The notes under the pieces: model-generated | Database searches by the model: none | The model's input: only the letters and a program-made list of their open reading frames with translations | What the model was told of the DNA's origin: nothing | Position numbers and translations under genes: made by a program | Part shown: one piece after another, positions 36,399 through 48,393 of the stretch | Position numbering within the stretch: position 1 is the stretch's first letter | How the letters are laid out: every line of letters starts with the position of its first letter | Assembly: GCA_963920665.1 (NCBI GenBank) | Contig: OY987272.1 | Span: forward strand, 749,001-813,000 | Origin: Straminergon stramineum | Lineage: Eukaryota; Streptophyta; Bryopsida; Hypnales; Calliergonaceae | Reading direction: 5' to 3' | Length of the DNA stretch: 64,000 nucleotides

Positions 36399-39300
36399 TG
36401 TCACGTGTAATTTTCACAATAGGAATGGCTAAATCCCAACCTAAATCTCCTTTCTTATCCATTTTCAAACTTTTTAACATGGTAATTCATCCATAGCATT
36501 TAATATCATGCAATTAATTCATTTTTATATTATATGTTTTTTAAAATAAAATTTTGGCATAAAAAAATAGAAAAATATTGGTGGGCAAATTTAAATAAAG
36601 GTAAAAATAAAATAGCAAAAATAATTTATTTTTAAAATATATAACTAAAATTACTGGAAAATACTTTTAAAAATGAAAGTATCAACTTGATGTTACAATG
36701 ACCAAAGTATTACGTAGCCCAATGCCCCAATGACACTCCACAACCAATTTCCTAGTGAAAATAAACCTTGGAAATTCAATATCTTTTGCCCTATCAATCC
36801 AAATGTTATAAACTTTCTTTGGTATTTACATATACACTTGCCAATAACTTTTTGATAGTAATAAGTATGCCATCTATCAACAGGATGGCAATTACCAAGA
36901 TTCCAACGCCATCACAAACATACAATCATCTATCTTAATAGTATAGATACACTTGTAAGAACATCATCCTTGAATAAATCTAAAAGATTCACTTTAAATA
37001 TTGCTAAATTTTTCTTAGTGTAAAATTAGAATTTATGATTACTATCATTAGAAGTGCAAAAAAAATCTCTTTTAGTAGCCATAGGAAAATCAGATTAGAG
37101 CTTTGGGCAACCAAATTAGAGTCCATTAGAAGCAAACTAATAGACAAAAAAATTGATAGAGAGCCACTTCAAATTTTGCTTAAGAAAAAATCAAGGAAAT
37201 GATTCATCAATTTGAAGAACCATTTAGAGTGCATAATTATGAAGCAAGCATGAGAAGTGGCTATGGAGGTGCCTATAACCCTAGCTATATTTGAACCATG
37301 TTTTGTTCTTCTGGAGCCATTTCTATATATAAAAATATTTTTGAAGATTAAGCATGCCTATTGGTAGACTCGGAATTTAAAAGATAGTAACACCAAAAAG
37401 AAGACATTTTTCTAATCTTCCACTTCCACCAAGGTTGAATGACCAAGGAAATTTAACGATATTGTTAGCTAACTCAAGAGAAATGCATTCCAAGTGGTTT
37501 GCAATTTTCGGCCACTCTAATGATATTTTAAAAAATTTCAAAGTTGAAAACACTATAGCCTATATTTATAATAGTAATCAAATTCATTCACTCACCTTGA
37601 ATGGACACTCTTGAAGCACAAAATGTCTCAACTTTCATTAGTTGCTTCCAAAAATTCCTCACCTCTCATTGGTTACTTTTCAAAAGTTGTTGTGGTTTCA
37701 AGTCTTCATTCTAAATCATTTCTTAGGTGTTGGAGAATGGAAAGTGCCTTTGTTAGGTATGGCTGCCTTAGTCATTTTGTTTATAGCAAATTATTAACTT
37801 CTAAAGTCCTAAAGAGTCTACTTTGGACTTTTTAGAACTTTGAAAGACTATTGTTCATATTTGAATTTTTGGCATAAAAATTTTAATATAGCTTCTACTC
37901 ATCAAGTTTGAAGCTTTGTTGTACATTATTCCAATAATTATTGCAAAAGTTATAATTCTTTAAAATTTTGTTGTAAGAAAAATACTAAAAAAATGTTTTT
38001 AAAATAGATGAATTAAATAGATTATTTTTCTTTTAGTTTAATAGATTGATACCTACACAAAAACCTTTGAGCCATTCAATTTCAACTTATGAAGTGAAAG
38101 TAATGAACTCTATGTTGCAAGCTAAATGAAGACAAAAAAAGCAAATGAAGTTGTTTATTGTACACAATTTAAATTCTTTTTAAATGAAAACAACAACATG
38201 GGCTAAATATTTCTTACTAGAAAACTCTCACTTAAGGGATTGACAATTTTCAAATTCTTTTCAAAGTTATTATCAATTTAGTCTTTCTTTCATCAAGTAT
38301 CACCTTTTATTTTTATAATTTTTTTTGAAGATAAATAGAAAAAAAAATTGATCGAATTTTTTTTCTTGAAGTATTCCCATTTTGTAGTGTATTGGCTAAA
38401 TTACATAAGTTATAGGGCATACATGGTTTTTTCTAAAAATGTTGGACAATAGAACTTTACCTTTAGGAAGGACTTTTTGAAGTTTAGGCACATTGATCTT
38501 CCAATTGGTGGGGATTTGAAATCTAAAACTGTGGGAGGATGTATTTGAACAAGTTAACTAAAGATCCTAGGATTGAGTTTATTAGAGAATAAATATAGAT
38601 GAATATCATAGGCTTGCTTTAGATTTGAGTATTTTGAAGTACTTTTAGACCTCAAAACACACAATAACTTTATGTGCTAATTGAACATGTGAGTGAAAGT
38701 AAGAACACTTGTCCTATTTTGTCTAATTTGTTGAGCACATGATACAAATGCAAGTATAACTTACAGGACTTGCAGTTAATGTTTTTTAAATTAATATTAG
38801 AAGTGTGCTATGCAATCTCAACTATATTCCATAGTTATTGAATTTCATAAATTATCAAATAGATAATTTTCTTATTTTATAGAGATTTGTTGGTTAAAAG
38901 GATGTGTAGTCTATCCCGTTGCAATAGATGGCCTTAGGTGACAATGAGATTGGAGGTAGCAAGCTTGTATGACACTTGTCATTCTCCTCCTCTTTTTCAA
39001 TTTTGGGAAACATATATATCTTTCCACGTATAATTGGTAGGATTGAATGAAAACTTGTTTGCACAACCTTCTAGTCTTTTCTTCTTACATCCTAGCAACT
39101 TGGCCATTTAACTATAAAACATCCATCTCAAGTGCTCTGGGCTCCTATCATCAATTGGATATTGGTTACAATTCAATCTAGGAAATTTTATGAGGTATTA
39201 TTTGTCAAGTATTCCTAGTAAATATTGAACTTAGTTCTTGTTGGTTGCATGAACTGTATAAAAATCATTTAGATAGTGCACTCACGTATAATGCCAACCA

Positions 39301-40791
39301 ACTAGGATAAGGAGGTGGAGGGGATAGATTTGAACTTTTGGACCTTGTCATAATGAATCACTTGTAGTGAATATTGAATTTCTAAACTTCTCAATGGTTG
39401 TGGCCAACTCTACTTTTGAATTGGATATGGTAGAATCACCCACTACCAACCAGGACCCCATTGGCAACCAATAGGATGTGTGAATTTCAACAAAGGTTGG
39501 GATTAATTTTCGTGATTAGTTTTTTAGATGGTTGTAATAAGGTTCAAAGTTAGATGGCTTGGAGTAATATCAATAGCAAAACTTGATTGCTAGATGTTAC
39601 ATAAATTATAGCATGAGATGATGGGAATAGTGGCATGAATTGCATTATAGCATGTGTACAAATCAGCGATGGTTGATTTGTACACATCTATGGTAATAAA
39701 CATGACAAATTTTGGGCCATCACTTCTTAGTTTTTGAATAACATTTCTTGGTTGTGGTCGTAGTGTGGATACGAAAGTGTCATGACACATGTCCTTGACT
39801 TTGAGTGCCAAAGTCAACAAGAAGTAGTCTCACAATGAGCACTTATGGAGGACTCTCTACATTGGATATGGATGCAGGCTAACTTTTGGCTTCCAAAATT
39901 TTTAGTAATTTGAATTTAAAGAAAAATAATGAAAAATTGGCAATGCTTGTCATTCCTATCTTTCTACAAGGTAGAAAATTTACATTGCCTTCTATTGCTT
40001 TAGATCATGCTCAAAATGCTTAAGTGATCAACTATGGGTGATTCTAGCATAGTGTGTAATGAACTTCTCTCCTTGATAATGTTCGTGTCTCTGAGCTTGC
40101 TAAATTTTGCCAATACTGTGTGTTGAAGGAATCCTAGAAGCTTGCACAACCGTTTTTGTTCAGTCACAATGAAATGCACTCTCCTCCATACGATTACCAT
40201 TTCTGACTGACCTAGTTCTAGCAATTCTCCTCCTTCACAGCTCTAACCATCTTCAAGCAGTCACTGTACCGTGACACTGGCCACAGTATGATATGGAAGT
40301 TTATTCATAAGCTACCCGTAGGGCAAAAAAATGTCTTTTGTAAGCTTTATTAAAGTGGGTACCCCTCAAACTGCCACTAATTGCTACTGTGCCTAGTGTT
40401 GAATTACTATTATTAGAATGTTCAAATTTTTTATATTTTTTTTATGGCAAGTGAAAGGAGGTTCCAACTCACCAAAGCACACGACATTTGGATTCTGGAT
40501 GCAAAAATTATGAAGGAACAAAATCTGATTCTAAAAGCATTTCTTCCACATAGGTACATAATTGATATTGGAGATGTACACAGAGTGTAGATGGCGGTTT
40601 AGGGTCAGATGTGCATATGGGGGTGCCCACTATATGTTGTAGCCCCATGACAACTTTTACACATCATACCTTTGCTCCCAATGCATATCTAGCACCCAGA
40701 AAACTTTGTATAAAGAAACGAAATACTCCATCCACCACCACTGTCCAAAGGCAACCAAGAACCACAATGTGGAATTGTAGGGATTCAAAGG
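36399..40791. other. 4.4 kb AT-rich DNA, no gene seen
   Basis: No coding region, RNA gene or complete element is supported. The only distinct structure is a hairpin at 39653-39684 (GTGTACAAATCA, short loop, TGATTTGTACAC). Confidence 0.5.
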
Positions 40792-41021
40792 TTAACCCTT
40801 AAAGGACGGACTGGTGACCATGAAAATCATGCCTTTTGCAACCATGTGACATCATCTACTTTAAAAAAATAAAAAATACACATTGGAGGTCAAAGTACTG
40901 AAGAAGATCTTCCCTTTCCGCACAAAATTCCAAGGATGAATAGTTGCAATTCTGACCTAGATAGAGAGATTCCTTGTCATCCATCAGACACTAAACATCC
41001 ATGTCTACGTTTATGGGTTAA
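40792..41021 (+). mobile_element. TTAA MITE family P1, best-preserved copy
   Basis: It starts TTAACCCTTAAAGGACGGAC and ends ACGTTTATGGGTTAA, with TTAA at both ends. 230 bp, non-coding. It serves as the reference for the copies at 3029, 6596, 15079, 57499 and 58934. Confidence 0.85.
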
Positions 41022-41271
41022 GAGTCTTGGTGGTGGTTTGTTACGTCAGATTAGGGCATCTTGTAGCTTTATTTTACCATGATGGTGGTTGATGTGTACA
41101 TTTGTTTCATATACAAAATTTGTGTAGTCTCACTTTGTGTCTCACACGTGACAGAAATGAGTATGTAAGGTAGGATGACCCAAAATGGACGCCAACCCAA
41201 GTGCAACCCCAAGACCTGGAATAAAGCTGCATTGGAGTTATAAATTGTAATGTGGCTGGAACATGAAAGGC

Positions 41272-41334
41272 ACAGTTTCTTACACTGGACTCAGTTTCTT
41301 ATTACACTGGACTCAGTTTCTTACACTGGACTCG
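41272..41334 (+). repeat. short tandem repeat, three copies
   Basis: CAGTTTCTTACACTGGACT occurs three times in a row, the middle copy with an extra ATTA. It lies about 400 bp beyond the cereblon stop codon and may fall in its 3' untranslated region. Confidence 0.85.
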
Positions 41335-41727
41335 GGAGGTTTGGTACAGAAATCCTAGAAATGTTTTTGGGCTAGTATGACAATAATATTAGTAAATAGG
41401 CTTTTCCGTTAAATGGGATTGAACTCCTCATGTCGAAGAAAAATGTAACATTTACCTGACTTGCATTTGCGATGCATGCAAGAACTCCTACAACTACACT
41501 AAAACAATTAGTGCAGATGCACTAGATTTGTCGTATGTACATTCTGACCATCTAGATGCTGGCCAAAGTATGAATAATCTGTGATAGCAATGATTCTACA
41601 TCAAACTGCAAAATTGAAGTCACAATTGGACTTGCAGGAGTATAACACGGTCGCGTTGGCAACAGCGAGCAGCCGTCACAGATCATCAATTGCCGAATCA
41701 CAAAGCAACTGCCGTGCTGCTCATGAC

Positions 41728-44700
41728 TTAATCCCAATAATCAGGTGGCTCAGTTTCGGAACTACCTATCAACTGCGTTCTACGGATGCCCCAGAATGTT
41801 TGGGGCCGAGTGTCTGGGTCTACAGCTATGAAACGCCAACCCATGTGCTGCTCCCTTCTGTTCAAATGGCAGCCCTGGCACTTTGCTAGAATCCAAGCAT
41901 ACCTGACTCAAAGAAAGGTCCGACTGTCAAAAGACGATCAACGAGAAAAGTGCAAGCGTCTTGTGCAAGAAAAGGATATGCACGCAGACTCAATGTTAAA
42001 TGTCAGTAAATGCAGCTTGGAGAGCAAACTTACCCTGGAAACCAACTGTTTTCAGTTTGCGGTGCTCCTCGAATGCGCATGTTCCGAGCACAAGACAGAG
42101 TAAGGGTTTCATGAACGTAGCCATGTGCGTTAACATAGGCACCAATTGCACCCTCAGTTGACATGACAAAAACGTCACTGCGCCTTGCAATGACCTCCTG
42201 GAAAATACAATAGCAATGCTTTCAAAAATCACTCAAAATCTTAATTCAGATATGAAAAGCGTTCTGTTAATGACACTTTTTTTCATTCCTGGGTATGCAC
42301 CACCCTAATTGGAAGAGAAATAGAAAATAGATGAGGAATAAAGAAACCGCTTACCCCACAGCAATTACACCTCAAAGTATCCATGCCTTCTAGCAGCTGA
42401 ATCTCACGTTTCAGACGAGCCAGAGTCGAATCAATTTCCAGAAGCTCCTGGCGGGTATGGTCCTGGATTGGCATGTTGCTACCAATATAATACGAAAGGG
42501 CAGTGGGGCGGGATACTAGTTCTTCCAAGCGCGGGTGATCTCCCATTTGTCCCAGAATGTCTGAGAAACAAAGAAAAAGTTGGCAATATTCAGAAGATCA
42601 GAAGATATCACAGTAGCAAACATCATCACGAGAACTACGAAGACCAACAAATGTAGACACCAGACAAGACAATACTAAAATCATACCAAACTACCCCTAA
42701 GTGATTAAAAGCAAGGACACCATTTTCCGTCGCTCACCCGCTGCCCTGCGAGCCAAATCAAAAGGATCGTATTGTCGGTACACCCAATGAGGCCAAGCCG
42801 TTAACTGAGCCCTCATCTTCCATCGAGAAGCATCTTTTCGCCACATTTGGTATGCTTTGGCATAAGGTCCCCCCTGTGCTCTTACAGAAGAAACAGGAAC
42901 AATCCTGGCTAAGTAATCGTCTCTACTTTGAGCAGGATGCTCCTCATGTAAGGCCTCCTCTGTATCCCCTCTTGCTGTTGATGATTGTACCTCTTTAAGA
43001 TGATACCCCTCAGTGCCCAGCCTTGCTTCAGGAAGTTCTCTTCGCTTACGATTCCTGCCTTCCATTGGTTCACTGCTCAAAGCTTCTAACCGTCGCCCAA
43101 CAGAGGATCCAGTATTGGATCGTTGACGAACTCGAGGTCTCTCGTCGTAAGAATCTGTACCATCGTCATCTTCGTCGCTAGAATCCTGTTCATCCTCTTC
43201 ATTAAGAGCAGCAATTAAGTCCTCGCTTTCGTTCCTGAGGTAAGACATGCGCATGTAGCTGAATCAGAGAAGCAAGAAGGACGTCAACCTGAAAGCTTAT
43301 CAAAACGCAATGACGCTCATATTGGTATTAAATGCCAGCCTCCACGTTAAAATGCCTGAGTGCGAAATCATGGCTTTCCACATCAGCACATTCAGGAATC
43401 GAAAACAGAAACTCACCCATCCAGGTCTCCATTTCTTTCCCCATCAAATGCTCCATCCTCAGCATCACTATCCTCTTCTGCCGCCTCATCCACTCTGCAG
43501 AAGGGGAACATCACAGTTCAGCAAACAGCAATAGAGTGGTCAAACTGACCTCCAAAAGCACCATGTCACTGTGTAATTGTGTATAGACAGGGAAGTACTT
43601 CAACAAGAGTGTGGAACTAACCCGATAATATCCTCCTGGTGCTGGCCATGTTGCTCTGCATCCTCTGGTTCTTCGACAAATTCATCCACACTGGAAACTT
43701 GATTTTTCTCATCCTTACTATGCGGTAAAAACCCAGAGGGATACTGTTTACCTCGGCCATTTCTTCGATTAAAGACACTGGCCGCCGAACTAAACGCACT
43801 ATTCAAATGACGAGGAAAATCTCCCAGTGTCTTCGTGTCCTCTTCAATGATTTGGACTTGAGCAAATAGCTGCATCAATATTCACATACATCGTATTAAA
43901 AAAACATCCTGTTCGGGAATGCCTCGTCCACAAAACTCAGCTAACAGGACACCTCTGAGGAGGGTTAGAATATTACAGCGCCATCAGGTTGAGTCCAGAC
44001 GGACAAGATTCTGAAGCGTTGTCCACCTCTCGTCATCACATTCACTGAGCCGTCTCTTTGCTCCTTTGCTTTGACAATCTATATTGGAACAGATTAATTC
44101 TATGTATTAAAAGATGGAACCCTTTTGTGTAGGAAATTTTGAATAGCAGTTTCGGCTCCATCGAAACATTAACAGAATGCTGTGAAAGTTCATCAACAGA
44201 TTGTAGGTGATACAGATGTTGATACAGCATATATCCTTCAAAAGCAGAACAAGGATGATCCTTACTAATTCACAAATTCAAGCAGAAGATTTTCTCTGCA
44301 ACACAGAAACGGACAGAGTGACCTATGTAACGACACTTCACAACGAAGCGTGGGTCAATCCACATCAGAATCACATAAAAATTCCTCAAATTCAGACCTT
44401 AGCAGTTGTTCCATAGTTCGCAACGTGAATCCTACCACTCCGGGAAACTCTTACATGAATCTGCCAGACCATTTGTAAAAACATGATGTCAACAATACAT
44501 ATACGAAAATGAGTATCACGTGACGGACAGGACTCTGCGATACTTGTCCTGTTTCACATGCAGAGAAATAGTTGTGTTCATGCATGGCATCTTTAATCCA
44601 CAATTCCACGGAGAAACATCAAAAATAGGATTGCTACAACCAGGCCCCCGACGTGATGCAGGAGCATCAAACCTATGGTAAGCAAGACCATAAATGAAAG

Positions 44701-46287
44701 TGACAGAGCTGAAGAACAGCTTACCACGCCGAGTGTTTGGACTGCATCGTTGGCCACCGGGTCCATAGCATGATGCACAGCAGCCTTGAATCGCTGTTGA
44801 AGCACACGAAGCGGGAGCTTCTGACCCGGAAACAATACGATACCTGAAACTCAATCACGTGCTCGTCAGCCGACTGAATGTTATTAAGAACAGAAATATA
44901 CAACAGCACAAGGGTAAAGGACCCTCGAGAAACCGGTAAAGATATGCCGTACCCTCCAAGTAGAACATCGGCAGTTTGAGCACAGCTCCACCCACACCAT
45001 TGAACCGGTCATAGCCAACATCCTCCACCTCTGCAATTTTAAAACAATGATGCTTTAAAACGGGCAGACGGGTATGGATGTGCTCGCATTGCACCGAAAG
45101 TAATGGACGAGATAGTTAACAATTAAGCATGAAACAGTCAGGACTTTGTGAGTCTAGGCGCGCAAGCGTTACGCACGGCCAAAGAATAAGTTGTATGTCA
45201 CGTCGCGACTCCGCACAGACTATTACTTACGTATACTTCCGAGGTACAGATGAAGAGCTTATGCCACATATTACAACAGGTCAGGCAATTAGAATGAAGC
45301 ATCGGTTAATTTACATTTATGAGATTCACCAAGATCCAAGTAACTGTGTACAGTAATTGCAAATTGCGACATACCTCCAAGACCTCCAAGATAAGTATGC
45401 ATAGACGCAAGATTGGTATCAAAATTCAAGGCCTCCCGTGGTTCCCAATGTCCATCTCCTTGATGGTGACCGCTGTACAAACACATGATATAAAAGTGAG
45501 CGGAGGTGAACCTTCACACCAGCTGCTGTAGAAAGTGCTAACTCGGGTGTACCGATTTTTGCAACTACGGTTCAGATAGTGATATTCGAACCACTTGAGT
45601 GAAACAGATAAACAAAAGGATTCCATGACGGAACCGACGACGAATTGACTCATGGGTGCGTAACTGCCGATTTCCTTCTCTTTTAAAGAACCGGGATGCT
45701 GATATCCGTCATCAGTGACTTCTGACCTAAGCGGGGCCCATTGTGCTGAAAACCTTAAACATCCGTTCACATCGTAATAACTCTAGGAATGACAAAGAGC
45801 ATCAACTTCTTAGTAATAATGCGATATCTGTAAAGATTAACTAAAAACCGCCCGCACTCTTCCAAGCGTGATACATATTCGGAACCTTTAGTGTGCATGA
45901 GGCGGGCTAAAAATGAACTAAAAGTTCCGAAGTTGCCAGCATTCCGAAATTACTAATGCAAACTTGCAGAGGCTGGTGGCTGATGCTCAACAACAAACCA
46001 GGTCATGTCCCCCTGGCAATTTCCAAGATTCAAGAGTTCCAAATTCTTCAAAGGAGACGACTAGGGGCGCGAAACATTTACCTGAAGCCTTCTCTCGGCG
46101 CCATCTCTCCTTCAGAATATACTTCAGCTCCTTCCTCAGACTCAACATCCGCCTCCAGCCTCCTGTTCGCTGCCTCCCGATATTGCTCCTCGGTGGCGTG
46201 GCCTCCGTAGGTCTGACCTGCCTCGATGCAGCTACTCTCACCATACTCTAAGGATGCTGCCTCCCGGCCTCCAACGACACCGCACAT
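41728..46287 (-). CDS. CRBN: cereblon orthologue, CUL4-DDB1 substrate receptor
   Basis: Cereblon is the substrate receptor of the CRL4 ubiquitin ligase. I assembled 12 exons: 46287-46082, 45472-45375, 45030-44953, 44843-44725, 44460-44398, 44078-43977, 43869-43622, 43494-43417, 43258-42738, 42560-42355, 42197-42034 and 41902-41728. All are GT..AG and in phase: 2058 nt, about 685 residues. FDTNLASMHTYLG (about 86-98) and FPGQKLPLRV open the LON-like domain; YGTTAK and VNVMTRGGQRFRI continue it. An acidic, low-complexity insert covers about 240-460. RAQLTAWPHWVYRQYD leads to the DDB1-side helices. The CULT domain has CNCC (about 569-572) and CQGC (636-639) for zinc, HGYVHETLTL, and the cage residues W625, W631, W650 and F652. 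The human drug-contact histidine is Asn here, and a five-residue insert precedes W650. The gene looks intact. Confidence 0.93.
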
Positions 46288-47894
46288 TTTGACCTCCCCT
46301 CTCTCCCTCTCGGATAATCTCGAAATACCGATCCGCAAATTCAAATTTCTGGAACCAAAACTCAAATATCTCAGAGTCACTGTCGTTCCGGCCCTACCCC
46401 GATCCGCAACCCCCGCACCACACTATTTCGCGCCCTCATCATCCGGGGGTGGCAATCGCGAGACAGCAAGCCATGTTCGTGGTGATCGTCTAGGACACTA
46501 TCAAGAGGGACAAAAATCAACAACATAACACAGTCCTCACTCCAGGGCACATTCTCAATGCTTCACTTAACCGCCAACCTCAAATGCCTTGCCTTCATCT
46601 CCTGTTCGACTCAATCTAAAGCAAATCCAGTCACCAAAACCTCCCCGCCTCAACGGCACGCCAACCTGCTGCGCTCTAACTTAAACCTCCACACCGTCGT
46701 GAAACAAAAATCCTCAATCGTGACACCGCACCCGCAGGGAGCACTACCAAAAAGGAAAAGCTAAGAGGAAACGCCACTACAGTATCAGGGATACATCCAG
46801 GTATGTGAACCCCGTGACAAGGAAGGAGAGAAAAGTAGGTCGTGACAGTGATTGCATACTAGAACACACAGAACAAAGTACTACTGTACAATCGTAGCAT
46901 CGAGTAGCGCGGGCGCAACGTCGCGCTGATGAAGTAAAAGGTGCTGATGATGACGTCGCGCACCACCGCCCTAAACCAGAAACAGTAAAAACCACGAGAA
47001 AAAAGGACAGCGGATTGATCTCGGAGATCCGAATACGAGAAGGAACAGCAGCAGCTGTTGCGCGACAGCGCGAGTTGTAGCAAGAAGATCCTCCCGCACC
47101 ACGCACGACCCCGGCACCACACCCCACCCCAGTAGTAGTCTCTCCTCGCAAGTCAGTGCTGGTGGTTTGCTTAATCGGGAAGGCGCGGGCGGGGAGACAG
47201 AATCAATCTCTACAGTCCCCGCTTACAAGCTCCAAGACGCATCTGCTGCTACTGCTGCTGCCCAGGCATGTCGACGTCACAGTACTAAGCTACGTACTTG
47301 TTGACGCTTCTTCTTAGCATCCCATGCCATCCAGTGCGAGCGCCATCGCCACCGCTCCTGCAGCAGCCAACTGACACCCCACCTGCGCTCAATTACCTTG
47401 ATCGTCATTGCCGCTACGGCATTTCATTCATGCACGCCAGACAATTCAGTTCCTAGCTGGGCCCGAAGCCATCGCTACTTAGATCCATCGTGCTGCCCTC
47501 ATGATTTCGCCTCCATCAGACAGGTACAAACCGCAAACAGTCGCCCTCCCTCCCTCCTTCCCCCCGCTAAACTTAGCGGCCGCTACGCCCAGCCGTGGTT
47601 ACCGCGACTAATCTGGGCTAAACCCAGGGCTATTTTTAGCGGTCCAGGCTTTTGCGTACGACCAATCGGCCCCGGAATCGGTCCCATCACTTCGGACTAG
47701 GCTCACCAGACAGCGCCCGCATTATTAGTGAGTACCTTAACTTATTACATAAAATTAGTGACTCCATTAACTGAACTGTACCCAGGTGAATGGAGACGCT
47801 ACATTACGTAACGTTACCAATAGGAATTCCACTTGGAATTTGCCCCCGACTGAAGTTAGTGAGCCAGTGCAGTCAGTTGCTCTTGTACTCTAAG
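46288..47894. other. GC-rich promoter side of cereblon, no second gene seen
   Basis: This GC-rich block has many short open frames on both strands, none with a recognisable domain. It most likely holds the cereblon promoter and leader. A transcript running to the right cannot be excluded. Confidence 0.4.
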
Positions 47895-48393
47895 TTAAGG
47901 TAAAACAGCCCATTGCGGTCAGAATTACGAGTTCGTACTCATGCCATGGCTGAAATTTTTTCATTTTTTTCCCACATAAAGACAAGTGTGAGAAACAGTG
48001 AGAGCATTTGAAATAATATTTTTTTGACAAAGTATGAATTTGCTATGAATTTTTGAAGTGTTCAGCCCATCGTGGCCCATAAGAATCTGTAGACTACCCC
48101 AAAACCAACAAGATTTGTATCCATCATGCTCATCTTACACACCTAAAGCAGTCACAATAATTTCTCGTGTGAAAGGCCTAAAAAAAGTCACTTCCTACAA
48201 TGAAATAACACTAAAAAGTTAAAAAATTTTAGTGCAGTCACTAATCACTCCATTATTGTCAGGTAAGACATTGATTGTGATCCAAATCATATTTACTAAT
48301 AAAACCCATGATGGAGTCTGGAAAAACCACAATGAGGTGACTTCCTAGGCGACCACTATGGATAATTTGACCACAATGGGCTGTTTTACCTTA
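47895..48393 (+). mobile_element. MITE family N, TTA target duplication
   Basis: Ends AGGTAAAACAGCCCATTG and CAATGGGCTGTTTTACC are perfect inverse copies, flanked by TTA on both sides. Similarity continues inward (GCGGTCA / TGACCAC). It is 499 bp and non-coding. A TTA duplication fits PIF/Harbinger-type MITEs; TA would fit mariner. Confidence 0.85.

Noticed and set aside
42034..42197. An apparent frameshift in the cereblon CULT domain after HGYVHETLTL
   Set aside because: It came from misreading one stretch. The correct text runs in frame through SCARNMRIRG to SWFPG, so the gene is intact here.
45731..45759. A 28-nt microexon between cereblon exons 1 and 2
   Set aside because: Its frame and splice sites can be made to fit, but exon 1 joins exon 2 directly in phase (AG + C), so it is not needed. 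Its acceptor (TTTAAG) is also weaker than the adjacent CAG.
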